From Chitinophagaceae bacterium (GTDB taxonomy: Bacteria; Bacteroidota; Bacteroidia; Chitinophagales; Chitinophagaceae), in assembly GCA_017307755.1 (NCBI GenBank), contig JAFKGQ010000007.1, positions 372,001 to 436,000 of the forward strand: a stretch of DNA of 64,000 nucleotides, read 5' to 3'. Below are positions 1 to 8,810 of this stretch, in pieces; the first letter of the stretch is position 1; each line of letters begins with the position of its first letter. A model generated the notes under the pieces. That model saw only the letters and a program-made list of their open reading frames with translations, had not been told where the DNA came from and did no database searches. A program made the position numbers and the translations under genes.

Positions 1-2181
1 CCTGGATACGACCGTCCTGCCCTGTTTGATCCCGGTGATCCATTTGGTATAGGTGAGGTCTCCCCTGACATTCGAATAGGTCAATAAGGTGCCCAACGGC
101 TCGTTGTTATTACATGGATAGTCTGTCCCTGCCGCCAGGCCAATCCTGAACCCGCAATTCAGCAATTTATAATAAGCATTTATCGCGGCCTCGCTGTTAT
201 AATTTCCATTGTTTTGAGATATATTGCCATAAACGTCCTCAGAAATAAAATCGATCGTGCCTAACGCTGCTTCTACCGGGTAGTCCACGGGAATACAGCA
301 ATTCAATGTATCCTGGATCTTGTCGTTCAGGTATTGAAAATGGGCAAATCCGCCGACAGCCCCTTGTTCTCTCCCCCATTCGAGGACCCTGTATGGCGAC
401 TCCTGCCAGAGCTGCCTGGCATTTTTTAGTCCCAGCAGCACCAGGTGTCCGCCCAATGCCTGCTTGCTGAATTGGGAATAAGTGGCGTCCCAATGCCATT
501 CCGCATCCCAATGAACGATACGGCCGTCTGTTGATTGACGGGCATCCTGCCCGTCTACTTTTGACAGGTCCTTTTCACTGTATTTCACTTCGCCGTTGCC
601 CATATCTGCCAGGACGGAGATAACGGCCAGATCGTTAGGCTTCATCATATCCAGCAGCTTTTCTTCGGGCAGCACCTTTTCGTCCCCGCAATTGAGGTGT
701 ACATGGATGTCCCCTGCATACCATCCTGCCGGCTCGGGCCCAGTCCGGGTCTTTGCGGACTGCCGGTCTCCGGGCGCACTGCCACATAAAGTAAAGATGC
801 AATCGGCAGGTATGGTCGTCTGGCAGGTATGCGCGTCTACAGTAATGTTCGTGAGGGCGCGCAGGTTGTCTTTTTCATTCGTATAAAACAATGCAAACTG
901 TGTCATTGCCGGCAAATGGCTGAACGTCCCTTCCAGTGTCACGGATCGATGCCTTTTGTTGATCCCTACGATATTTACTTTTTGAGCGGCGGTATCGTAA
1001 AATGCCAGCAGGGAAAGACTGTCATCCGGGTCTGTCAATGGGATAACGAAGGAGCCGGGTGCAACGAATCGGGACACCTGCTGTATCGCATAGAAGTTCT
1101 TACGGGGATGATAAGATCGCGTAGCGGGGTCATAGGCAAGCATTCCCCAATAGCTAAAGGTGGAAGGCGCATGGTGTTCATAGTAACTGTCATATCCTTC
1201 CCATACGATCGCCCCCGTCGCTCCGTTCTTCAGGATATCCAGCAGGTAACCGACACATTTAGCGGCAAATACATAATTATATTCGCCCAGGATCCCGTCG
1301 TCACAGCCATTACACCAGGCATTCCATTCCGTCATCCAGAAGCTGGTGTTCGGATAAGGGGATGCCCGGAGAGAGGAGTCGACGGGTGCATAGTATCCTC
1401 CATAGCTATGCAGACCGAAACGAGCGATCCCGGCCATCACATCCGGGTCTTTCATCAATAAGGGGATATAATTCGAAATCCCTTTATGCATATCCGCCAC
1501 ATCCGGGGCCACGTACCGCACGTCGCCCAGACCGGCGTCCTTCATTCGGACCATGAGTTTCTTCTGGAGCCGCACATATTGTTCCGGTCCGACCGTAGGT
1601 CCCTCTTTGCGGATATCCGGTTCGTTCATAAGAGAGATCAGGCCAAATTTCAGATGCTTGACGTTTCGCGCATAGTAAAAGAAGGAAACCAGCATCTCTA
1701 TATATTCGTCCTCGTATTCCGGCTTCACCACTTCTCCACCCATCCATTTGGGGACGGCCCCCATAAAATTGATCATTAGTTTCTCCGCAATACCATGGTT
1801 GTTCAGATACCGGATCATATCCCATGCACGCTGAAATTTCGGGGTTTCGTACAGCTGGTTGTAATAGATCCAGTTGAAGGTGAACGGGTCGCCGTTGTCG
1901 TTCACCTCTTCCCAGTTCTCCACTGTCTCCACGATGACACGCCAGATAACGGCATGCATCGAATCTGCCAGCAGGTCGATGGCCGGTGAGAGTTCGTTGT
2001 TATTCCAGCTCCGGGTGTTGGCATTGACACCGATGCCGTCTATGGCTTGTCTTTTTTCTGCGCCATCGACAGAAAAGTGCACGGCAGGGTTATTTCCGGG
2101 CATTTCCTGGCATAAAAGCCTTGTTCCACCTATCAGCATAATGGCGAGTGCGAAAAGTCTTCGTGTGATGGTATGTATCAT
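1..2181 (-). CDS. Secreted GH30-like glycoside hydrolase fused to a CehA/McbA-type PHP metallohydrolase domain (3' end cut off)
   Basis: The frame is open from an ATG at 2181 to the window edge (727 codons, no stop), so the C-terminus is missing. An N-terminal hydrophobic segment ending near LLCQ (about residue 24) looks like an export signal. Residues about 30-400 look like a clan-A TIM barrel of the GH30 kind: an N-E-P acid/base motif at about 176-178 (SLMNEPD) and a second acidic motif at about 274-275 (WMTEWNAW) that would be the nucleophile. From about residue 477 the motif GWYAGDIHVH, followed by acidic and histidine-containing segments, resembles the metal-binding start of CehA/McbA-type PHP domains. 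The promoter, just upstream, shares an operator with susC of the same locus. The substrate cannot be told; GH30 members act on beta-glucans, xylans and related glycans. The family assignment is from motifs only. Confidence 0.8.
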   Translation of the reverse strand, partial: MIHTITRRLFALAIMLIGGTRLLCQEMPGNNPAVHFSVDGAEKRQAIDGIGVNANTRSWNNNELSPAIDLLADSMHAVIWRVIVETVENWEEVNDNGDPFTFNWIYYNQLYETPKFQRAWDMIRYLNNHGIAEKLMINFMGAVPKWMGGEVVKPEYEDEYIEMLVSFFYYARNVKHLKFGLISLMNEPDIRKEGPTVGPEQYVRLQKKLMVRMKDAGLGDVRYVAPDVADMHKGISNYIPLLMKDPDVMAGIARFGLHSYGGYYAPVDSSLRASPYPNTSFWMTEWNAWCNGCDDGILGEYNYVFAAKCVGYLLDILKNGATGAIVWEGYDSYYEHHAPSTFSYWGMLAYDPATRSYHPRKNFYAIQQVSRFVAPGSFVIPLTDPDDSLSLLAFYDTAAQKVNIVGINKRHRSVTLEGTFSHLPAMTQFALFYTNEKDNLRALTNITVDAHTCQTTIPADCIFTLCGSAPGDRQSAKTRTGPEPAGWYAGDIHVHLNCGDEKVLPEEKLLDMMKPNDLAVISVLADMGNGEVKYSEKDLSKVDGQDARQSTDGRIVHWDAEWHWDATYSQFSKQALGGHLVLLGLKNARQLWQESPYRVLEWGREQGAVGGFAHFQYLNDKIQDTLNCCIPVDYPVEAALGTIDFISEDVYGNISQNNGNYNSEAAINAYYKLLNCGFRIGLAAGTDYPCNNNEPLGTLLTYSNVRGDLTYTKWITGIKQGRTVVSR

Positions 2182-2189
2182 ATATCCTC

Positions 2190-2252
2190 CAAAAATAAAA
2201 TTCGATAATTGTTACTTTTTACCCGATCTTGATCAATTACTACCCTATTTTG
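2190..2252 (-). promoter_or_regulatory. Promoter and two-half-site operator of the GH30-like gene
   Basis: On the minus strand a Bacteroidota -7 box TATTTTTG lies at 2190-2197. Exactly 22 bp upstream begins a pair of direct repeats, read on the plus strand as TACCCGATCTTG (2220-2231) and TACCCTATTTTG (2241-2252), with starts 21 bp apart. The same arrangement precedes susC at 8070-8132. Two half-sites about two helical turns apart, next to the promoter, fit an AraC-type activator. The -7 box ends only 8 nt before the ATG at 2181, so the mRNA would be nearly leaderless. Confidence 0.75.
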
Positions 2253-2255
2253 CAT

Positions 2256-2263
2256 TACTTTTG
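2256..2263 (+). promoter_or_regulatory. Candidate -7 box of the AraC regulator gene
   Basis: TACTTTTG fits the Bacteroidota -7 consensus TAnnTTTG and lies about 45 bp before the AraC ATG. No TTTG element sits at the normal distance upstream. Instead the operator half-sites lie just upstream, so the regulator may control its own gene. Confidence 0.4.
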
Positions 2264-2308
2264 TGGGTGTAGCCAAACCAGCCTTACAAACGAGTATACA
2301 ACTGCTAT

Positions 2309-3169
2309 ATGAGGGCCCACTTCAAACCAATACGCTCTGATGAGTCCAAACTGTTCACCGTGGTGGTACAGGAGGACGAGAAACAGTTCGAATATCCCTG
2401 GCATTACCACCCGGAGTATGAGCTGACCTATATAAAGAAAAGTCATGGGGTACGATATGTGGGCAACAGTATCGAGAACTTCTTCGACGGTGACCTGGTG
2501 CTGATAGGTTCCAACCTTCCTCATTGCTGGATCAACACGCCTCATCAGCAGCGGGCAGAGGCGGTAGTGGTATACCTGAAGGAAGAGTTCCTGGATAAGG
2601 CGTGGATGGACAGTTGCGAGTTTGATGCTATCCGCAAGCTGCTGGCGTTGTCGGGCAAGGGCATTAAGTTCGACAAGACGGTTGCCAACAAACTAAAACC
2701 GAAATGGGACGTACTGCAGACACTCGCACCGCTTGAAAAATTGACGACCCTGCTTCATATCCTGGAAGAGCTGGCCCGGACAAAAAAATATCATTTCCTA
2801 TGCGAGTATGGCTTCTCTTACGACCTGAACAGCAATCATAACGAACGGATCAATATCGTTTACAAGTATATCGAAAAACATTACCAGAAAAAAATCACGC
2901 TGGCCGAGATCGCCGATAAGGTAAATATGAGTGAGGAATACTTTTCGAGGTTCTTCAGCAAGGTAATGAAAAAATCATTCTTCGAATTCCTGAACGAATA
3001 TAAGATCAACCGGGCTTGCAAGCTGCTGATAGAAACAGACAAGCAGATCAGCGAGATTTGCTATGCAGCCGGATTTGAAAGCATCCCCTTCTTTTACCGG
3101 CAGTTCAAGAAATTCAAGAACTGTCAGCCTAAGAATTACCGGGTGAATTATTACAGTGCCTTATCGTAA
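2309..3169 (+). CDS. AraC family transcriptional regulator
   Basis: A 286-residue regulator of the two-domain AraC type. Residues about 25-75 (WHYHPEYELTYI, then GDLVLIGSNLPHCW) match the cupin-like effector-binding domain. Residues about 180-283 contain both helix-turn-helix units: ITLAEIADKVNMSEEYFSRFF and ISEICYAAGFESIPFFYRQF, ending with the usual PKNYR. It is divergent from the GH30-like gene and precedes SusD/SusC, so it is the likely local activator. Its likely binding sites are the paired TACCC(G/T)ATnTTG repeats at 2220-2252 and 8100-8132. The ATG at 2309 is used; there is no clear Shine-Dalgarno, which is normal in this phylum. The ligand is unknown, probably a sugar. Confidence 0.93.
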   Translation: MRAHFKPIRSDESKLFTVVVQEDEKQFEYPWHYHPEYELTYIKKSHGVRYVGNSIENFFDGDLVLIGSNLPHCWINTPHQQRAEAVVVYLKEEFLDKAWMDSCEFDAIRKLLALSGKGIKFDKTVANKLKPKWDVLQTLAPLEKLTTLLHILEELARTKKYHFLCEYGFSYDLNSNHNERINIVYKYIEKHYQKKITLAEIADKVNMSEEYFSRFFSKVMKKSFFEFLNEYKINRACKLLIETDKQISEICYAAGFESIPFFYRQFKKFKNCQPKNYRVNYYSALS

Positions 3170-3306
3170 GCACCCTGTTCCGGATCTAGCTCGATCGCAG
3201 GTGAAGCTCGAAAATTAATAAAAATAGATATTCCCCTAACGGAGGAAGATATTCTGTTTCTTGAGTGACAACAACACATTGAATCACTTCAATTTTCCAA
3301 AAGCAA

Positions 3307-3333
3307 GGCCCCTGCAAAACAGGGGCCATTTTT
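3307..3333. terminator. Bidirectional intrinsic terminator between AraC and susD
   Basis: A perfect 8-bp stem, GGCCCCTG (3307-3314) and CAGGGGCC (3320-3327), with loop CAAAA, is followed by ATTTTT on the plus strand and has an A-rich left flank that gives a T-rich tail on the minus strand. It sits between convergent genes. Confidence 0.85.
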
Positions 3334-3355
3334 GTGTGCAGACCATCCGGGGCAC

Positions 3356-4930
3356 TCAATATCCCTTGTTCTGAGTAATTTTTTTACACAGGTCTATTTG
3401 CTTCTGGGGTATAGGCCACAGATAATTTTTTGAAGGGTCAAATACCCGGTCTTCAATCTTAGCATGTTCGGTTGATGTATAGGTGACATTTCCACTCGCA
3501 TCGATATTACTAAAACGCAAGCCATATACAGGGCCGTTCATTACGTCGTTGCCGATCTTCCATCTTTGTATATCATACCAGCGAAGTCCTTCCATAGCCA
3601 GTTCCACCCTTCTCTCCCTGCGCACCAGATCCCGCAGTTGTGTTTGTGTAGCGTATTTCGATTGATCCGTAGCAGGTAACCCGGCACGTAAACGCACTTT
3701 GTCTATGGCTTCATACACCGTATTGTCTATATCGTTCATTTCTATCTTCGCTTCCGCGTATGTCAGCAGTACCTCCGCGTAACGTATCAATGGTATATTC
3801 AGACCCGCTTTATACAGATTTGAGAAATCAGATTTATAATGTATGTATTTCTGGCCTACATAACCCGTATAATTATACGTTGGCCAATAATCAAGGGAAT
3901 TGGGGTCCATTGGATTGAAGATTATTCCTGCATATTCTGCTCCCGGCACTATAATCGTCTGCAGCAAACGGGGATCACGGTTCGCAAAAGGATGATCGAT
4001 ATCGTAGCCGGATGCCGGATCATTAATTGTCTTACCATTCGCCATTTCATAAGCATCGACAAGCGACTGGGTGACATTGACAGAACTCCACCCTCCTCCT
4101 GGTGTGGATTCAGGGGCAAGCACCATCAGTCCAATGGTCAGGCTTGGGTCAGTATCCAAATATCCCCTGTCTAGTATTATTTCGGGGTTGTACTCATTTT
4201 TCATACGGAAAATATCCTGGTAGTTCGGGAACAACGAGTATACGCTGAGGTCCATCACTTTTTTACTCGATGCTGCACTTTCAGCATATTTTCCGTTAAA
4301 CAACTCCACTCTGGCTTTTAAAGCCAGGGCTGCTCCCTGTGTAATACGACCCCGATCGCCCGCCTCATAGGTTGTGGGCAAGGTAGGCGCTATTGTGTCC
4401 AACTCATTCAGGATAAATTGTACTACGTCGGACTTTGGCGCCCGTACAACATTATTAGCTTCTGTGGTGGTGAGCATTTTCGTTACCAGCGGAAAATCAC
4501 CGTATAACTGCGCCCTTTCAAAATATTCGTAAGCCCTGATGAACCTTACTTCACCCTTCAACCTTTTTAAAAGCGTTCCATCCATAGGTGTCTTATCAAT
4601 ATTGGCCAAAAACCAATTGCATGTCGTAATGGTGGTAAAATCATATTTGGACCTCCAACTATTAGGAGAAAGAAGTTGCATATTGCCAAACTCCTGCCAT
4701 CCTTCCCAGGGATATGGATCGTGTGCATTATCACTTGCATCATCCATATATACTACCCATTGGCCGTCTTCAAAATTCGAATAAGCCGCATTGCATGCCG
4801 CAATGGCATCGCTTTCCCCTGTCCACAAAGTTGTTTCACTATACTGGGTGAGTGGCTGTCGGTCCAGAAATCCTTTTTTACATGAGCAAGTTGCAACTAT
4901 CAGTAACAGTATGATTAAACTATTTTTCAT
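3356..4930 (-). CDS. SusD/RagB family outer-membrane nutrient-binding lipoprotein
   Basis: A 524-residue SusD homologue. The N-terminus MKNSLIILLLIVATCSCKKG is a lipoprotein signal with cysteines at 15 and 17. Helical tetratricopeptide-like segments follow (for example RAYEYFERAQLYGDFPLVT), and the C-terminal part has the conserved pattern RYAEVLLTYAEAKIE, then RRERRVELAMEGLRWYDIQRW, and ends NYLWPIPQKQID...QNKGY. SusD proteins cap the SusC channel and bind the glycan. It lies 27 bp or so after susC on the same strand and must be co-transcribed with it. The ligand specificity cannot be read from the sequence. Confidence 0.97.
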   Translation of the reverse strand: MKNSLIILLLIVATCSCKKGFLDRQPLTQYSETTLWTGESDAIAACNAAYSNFEDGQWVVYMDDASDNAHDPYPWEGWQEFGNMQLLSPNSWRSKYDFTTITTCNWFLANIDKTPMDGTLLKRLKGEVRFIRAYEYFERAQLYGDFPLVTKMLTTTEANNVVRAPKSDVVQFILNELDTIAPTLPTTYEAGDRGRITQGAALALKARVELFNGKYAESAASSKKVMDLSVYSLFPNYQDIFRMKNEYNPEIILDRGYLDTDPSLTIGLMVLAPESTPGGGWSSVNVTQSLVDAYEMANGKTINDPASGYDIDHPFANRDPRLLQTIIVPGAEYAGIIFNPMDPNSLDYWPTYNYTGYVGQKYIHYKSDFSNLYKAGLNIPLIRYAEVLLTYAEAKIEMNDIDNTVYEAIDKVRLRAGLPATDQSKYATQTQLRDLVRRERRVELAMEGLRWYDIQRWKIGNDVMNGPVYGLRFSNIDASGNVTYTSTEHAKIEDRVFDPSKNYLWPIPQKQIDLCKKITQNKGY

Positions 4931-4956
4931 AATTATGTTTTGTTAAATGGTATTAT

Positions 4957-7900
4957 TTAGAAAGTTAGATTTATACCGAGGGAGTTTACTTTTACCATCG
5001 GATAACTATAACTGTTCCCGCCCAAAGGTGCTTCGGGGTCTACCCATTTATAAAATTTCGTAAACGTAACAAGGTCCTTACCCGTCCAGAAAATTCTTAG
5101 TTTGATCCCCTTTCTGGCAAGAAATCCACTCGACAAGGTGTAACCAATTTGTACGTTCTTGAGTCGAACATAACCGGCATTACGCACCCAGAAGGAGGAA
5201 GGAGTGGCAGCCGGATCATTTTGAGAGTTGGAGTTCCACACACGCGGGAAACTTGCATTGGTATGGGTAGGTGTCCAGCGGTCGAGCCATATACTGGTGG
5301 GATCTCCGTCCTTGTCATAAAGCGAGCCCAAAATACGACCAGATACAAAAGACTTAACGTCTCCCGCACCCTGTAAAAACAACACCGCATCAAATCCCTT
5401 ATACCTGGCAGAAATAGTAAGACCATAGGTCAGTTTTGGAAAATAGGTACCCAGGTATTTTCTGTCCTTGCTATCAATAACGCCATCGCCATTCAGGTCT
5501 TTGTATTTGATATCTCCCGGGGCAACCGGTCCCCCCATTCCATTCTGGCTGGCATGTTTGTCGATATCAGCCTGCGACTGGAAAAGGCCTTCCGCCACCC
5601 AGCCATATAAAGCATTGATCGGCAAACCCTCGCCTTGTACCGTAGAACCATTGGGGAATGGCCCGGTACCGGCTAAACTTGTTATTTCATTCTTGATAAA
5701 GGAGATATTGCCCTCTGCGTTAAAAGAGAAGTCGCGGTGTCGCAAATGATATCCTGCCGTCAATTCAACTCCTTTATTTTGTACGCTACCTGCATTTATT
5801 ACCGGGGCATTTAAGCCAAAGGCGTTTGCGACCGGGAGTGGTAAGAGAATATTATTGGTATTACGTATAAAATAGTCTCCCGTAAAGGTTATCACCCCAT
5901 TCCATAGAACGGCATCCAGTCCAATGTCCTTTGTCGTGGTGCTTTCCCACTTGATATTTGCATTCACGCCATTTATGGGAGCGATACCGTCAACGGTCTG
6001 ACCTCCGAACGTATAGTTTTGCCCTGTGGCAATGGTTGCCTGGTAGGGATACGTACCAATATTCTGGTTGCCAAGCTGACCCCATGAAGCCCTGATCTTG
6101 ACATCCGAAAGGATCTTTTTTGCAGATTCGAAAAACGATTCTTCTGAAATCCGCCAGCCGACCGATGCTGAAGGGAATATGGCCCAACGGTTGTTGGGGG
6201 CAAAACGCGATGATCCGTCATTCCGGATATTGCCTTCGACCAAATACTTTTTCTTATAGGAATAGTTGACCCTGCCGAATACCGATTGCAAAGCATATTC
6301 AGCTGCATTGCCACTGTTCTGCAGGCCTGTAACAGGACCCGCGTCCAACTGATCAAGGGCATTATTCAGATATCCACGCCTGCTGCCCAATAAGTAATCG
6401 GTTTTGTTGTGCTCCTGTGAATAGCCGCCAAGTACACTAAAATCATGGTCACCCACGCTTTTATCGTATTGCGCCAACACCTGCATGGTTAAATTGTCCA
6501 AAAAGGTGGTATTGCCGGCTACGATGTTTGGCCCCTCCCAAAGACTTGGCGCCCCTGTGGTAGGGTCGTAATATTGCAGATCATTAATTCTTGAACTTGC
6601 TTCAATAAAGTTTGCCGTGTACCCAAGCAACGGCTTTACATGCAAATCCTTTATAACCTCCACGTCGGCCTGCAAAATAGCGGAAAGACGATGCGTCTTA
6701 TCGAAATTGTGAGAACCACTCTTTAGTACCGCAATTGGGTTGCCTTCATCACTGTAGCCATAATACCCATTGATCATATTAGGTACGACCCTGCCGGTTT
6801 GGTTGAGTGTTCCGATCAGTTGCGCGAAATCCAGACCATGGATGTTACTTACGGGCTCTCTGAACACCTGCTGCGAATATGAAAGATTGCCACTTACTTT
6901 AATGCGTTGATTTATTTTCAGGTCAGTTTTAAAGCGGGTGTTATACCGGTCCAAGCTAGATCCTGCCACAAGCCCGTTCTGAGAAAGATAGCCCATCGAA
7001 AGATAACTTTGCATTTTGTCGGTGCCTCCGCTAATATCCAACGAATGACTTTGCTGCAAACCATTACCCTTCCAGAATAAACCGTACCAATCTGTATTCG
7101 GATAGTGCTCCGGGTCAGAACCGTCTTTGAATTTTTGAATTTCTGCATCACTGTATTTGGGAGATTTTCCTTCATTTACAAGCGCCTCATTATAAAGGGT
7201 CGAAGCCTGCCATGAATCAATAAAATCGGGTCTGGCGGTCATGGATTGTTTCCCGATATTCATATTGTAATGGGCGGTAGTCTCCCCCTTCCTGGCGTTC
7301 TTTGTAGTGATCAATATGACGCCGTTGGCAGCGCGAGAACCATAGATAGAAGCAGAAGCCGCGTCTTTTAATACGGTTACGGATTCGATATCATCCGGGT
7401 TGATATCATTCATGCTGGATACTATTCCATCCACCATCACCATAGCATCGCTATTACCCAAGGTCCCAATACCACGAACCCGGATGGTTCCCTGGTCATT
7501 TCCAGGTTGCCCGTTGTTAACCGTAACGGTGACCCCAGCCATTGTACCTTGTAACGCAGCAGACAGGTTGGTAATTGGCCGGTCTTTCAACTCCTTAGCT
7601 GATATGGAAGACACCGCCCCTGTAAGGTTAACTTTCTTTTTGGTACCGTATCCAACGACCACCACTTCGTTTAGAGCATTGCTTTCTAATGCCTTAAGCG
7701 TTATTTTTATTTCGTCGTGCTGCGAAATGGTGACAGACTGCTCCTCATAACCAACGTATGAAAAGACCAGCTTTCGCCCCTTTGTAACACTGATCCTAAA
7801 ATTACCTTGCGCATCGGTTGTTGTGCCTTCTTTGGAGCCGGGGATTTTTACCGACACGTTCTCCAGATTTGTTTCTCCGTTAGTCACTTTTCCAGAAACG

Positions 7901-8004
7901 GTAATTTTTTCTTGTGAGTAGGCAACAGCCATCGAAAAAGTAAACAATGCCAGAAGCATGATTATTTTTTGAAGTTTGTTGCGGTTAATTAAGATTACAC
8001 TCAT
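4957..8004 (-). CDS. SusC/RagA family TonB-dependent outer-membrane transporter
   Basis: A 1015-residue TonB-linked transporter. The ATG at 8004 is preferred over a TTG three codons upstream because it opens a normal signal peptide (KIIMLLALFTFSMAVAYSQEK). Residues about 30-105 form the carboxypeptidase-like regulatory domain typical of SusC (VSGKVTNGETNLENVSVKIPG). The plug follows, with the hallmark DIESVTVLKDAASASIYGSR and AANGVILITTK, and then a beta-barrel to the C-terminus ending NSLGINLTF. It imports the ligand handled by the adjacent SusD, driven by TonB. The promoter and AraC operator lie at 8070-8132, giving a leader of about 55-60 nt. It has no STN domain, so unlike the second SusC in this window it is not expected to signal to a FecR. 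Confidence 0.97.
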   Translation of the reverse strand: MSVILINRNKLQKIIMLLALFTFSMAVAYSQEKITVSGKVTNGETNLENVSVKIPGSKEGTTTDAQGNFRISVTKGRKLVFSYVGYEEQSVTISQHDEIKITLKALESNALNEVVVVGYGTKKKVNLTGAVSSISAKELKDRPITNLSAALQGTMAGVTVTVNNGQPGNDQGTIRVRGIGTLGNSDAMVMVDGIVSSMNDINPDDIESVTVLKDAASASIYGSRAANGVILITTKNARKGETTAHYNMNIGKQSMTARPDFIDSWQASTLYNEALVNEGKSPKYSDAEIQKFKDGSDPEHYPNTDWYGLFWKGNGLQQSHSLDISGGTDKMQSYLSMGYLSQNGLVAGSSLDRYNTRFKTDLKINQRIKVSGNLSYSQQVFREPVSNIHGLDFAQLIGTLNQTGRVVPNMINGYYGYSDEGNPIAVLKSGSHNFDKTHRLSAILQADVEVIKDLHVKPLLGYTANFIEASSRINDLQYYDPTTGAPSLWEGPNIVAGNTTFLDNLTMQVLAQYDKSVGDHDFSVLGGYSQEHNKTDYLLGSRRGYLNNALDQLDAGPVTGLQNSGNAAEYALQSVFGRVNYSYKKKYLVEGNIRNDGSSRFAPNNRWAIFPSASVGWRISEESFFESAKKILSDVKIRASWGQLGNQNIGTYPYQATIATGQNYTFGGQTVDGIAPINGVNANIKWESTTTKDIGLDAVLWNGVITFTGDYFIRNTNNILLPLPVANAFGLNAPVINAGSVQNKGVELTAGYHLRHRDFSFNAEGNISFIKNEITSLAGTGPFPNGSTVQGEGLPINALYGWVAEGLFQSQADIDKHASQNGMGGPVAPGDIKYKDLNGDGVIDSKDRKYLGTYFPKLTYGLTISARYKGFDAVLFLQGAGDVKSFVSGRILGSLYDKDGDPTSIWLDRWTPTHTNASFPRVWNSNSQNDPAATPSSFWVRNAGYVRLKNVQIGYTLSSGFLARKGIKLRIFWTGKDLVTFTKFYKWVDPEAPLGGNSYSYPMVKVNSLGINLTF

Positions 8005-8069
8005 AAACAGCAATTTTGGTTAAATAAATTGTAGAATTACCCGTTCATCAATAAATATGGGCGATAATT

Positions 8070-8132
8070 CAAATCTAGAATCTGCTAATACGACTTTTTT
8101 ACCCGATGTTGGCGAATATGTACCCTATTTTG
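8070..8132 (-). promoter_or_regulatory. Promoter and two-half-site operator of susC
   Basis: The -7 box TAGATTTG (minus strand, 8070-8077) is a perfect TAnnTTTG match. Exactly 22 bp upstream start direct repeats TACCCGATGTTG (8100-8111) and TACCCTATTTTG (8121-8132), spaced 21 bp start to start. Box-to-operator and repeat spacings are identical to those at 2190-2252. No TTTG stands at the -33 position; the proximal half-site is near it, as expected for an activator-dependent promoter. Confidence 0.8.
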
Positions 8133-8146
8133 TAGCTTTTTAATGA

Positions 8147-8294
8147 TCGAGATTAACGACTGGCGACGACCTTTATAAAAAGGGCAGGCCTATCGGCAGC
8201 TATGTCAGTCACACCGAAACCACCGAAGGCGACTATCCCATGACGCTTGCCACGGGCCGGGTTTTTTTGTCGCCGGCCGATTGGTTTGTCCTGA
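8147..8294 (+). pseudogene. Remnant of a protein C-terminus
   Basis: A short open frame, without a start codon, runs from just after a TGA at 8144 to a TAA at 8292-8294. Its composition is protein-like (GDDLYKKGRPIGSYVSH, later TGRVFLSPADWFVLINN). It begins abruptly beyond the susC promoter, so it looks like the tail of a gene cut by a rearrangement. I do not recognise the family. The following 110 bases to 8402 hold nothing I can identify. Confidence 0.4.
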
Positions 8295-8402
8295 TCAACA
8301 ACTAAATTCACGCGCATATTCGATCGTCCGATACAAAATCGGAGGTCCGCAGTTGTTCCTGGAAGGCGCCAGATTGCATGCAATAATCAAAAAGTATTTA
8401 CC

Positions 8403-8783
8403 ATGAATTACAAAAAATTACTGCAGGAACATTCTCCCAAGGATTTAGCAGAGTCCTTTGTCTTTCCAGTAAAGCTTTCTGCTAAGCGGCAGAAGGCTGC
8501 CGATCTGAAATTATATATAGAGCTTTTAGATATGAAGCGGCGTAGGTTTGCCGAAGAAATAAGCATAGACGAAACCTTACTTAGCCAGCTAATCAACCAG
8601 CGCCGTACACCTCCTGATTAGATCCCTATTCGGCTCGAATTGCATTCTAATAATTCTGTCCCGGCTGAATATTGGTTCAGGGTTATTGAAAAAGACCGGG
8701 CGGGAGCTATGCGTTTGAATAAAGTGGCAATGAGAAAAAAGAAGATGAAGTACGTGACGGGAGGCATTTCAGTTCGTTTGTAA
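8403..8783 (+). pseudogene. XRE/HigA-like helix-turn-helix protein interrupted by an in-frame TAG
   Basis: The first 72 codons encode a small protein with a DNA-binding-like segment (RRRFAEEISIDETLLSQLINQRRTPPD). A TAG follows at 8619-8621. The same frame then continues with IPIRLELHSNNSVPAEYWFRV, the usual continuation of antitoxin-type XRE proteins, to a TAA at 8781-8783. The reading frame is intact on both sides, so a single nonsense change split the gene. No toxin partner is next to it. Either the 72-residue part alone is functional or the gene is dead; I favour a pseudogene. Confidence 0.65.
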
Positions 8784-8788
8784 CTTTG
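8781..8788 (+). promoter_or_regulatory. Candidate -7 box for the 155-residue protein gene
   Basis: TAACTTTG matches TAnnTTTG and ends 22 bp before the ATG at 8811. No matching -33 element is visible. Confidence 0.35.
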
Positions 8789-8810
8789 GATAAGGACCCC
8801 ATCGAAAAAT

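Noticed and set aside
239..2272. Several small frames within the first 2.3 kb
   Set aside because: They are all shadows of the minus-strand GH30-like gene, whose frame is open over the full length.
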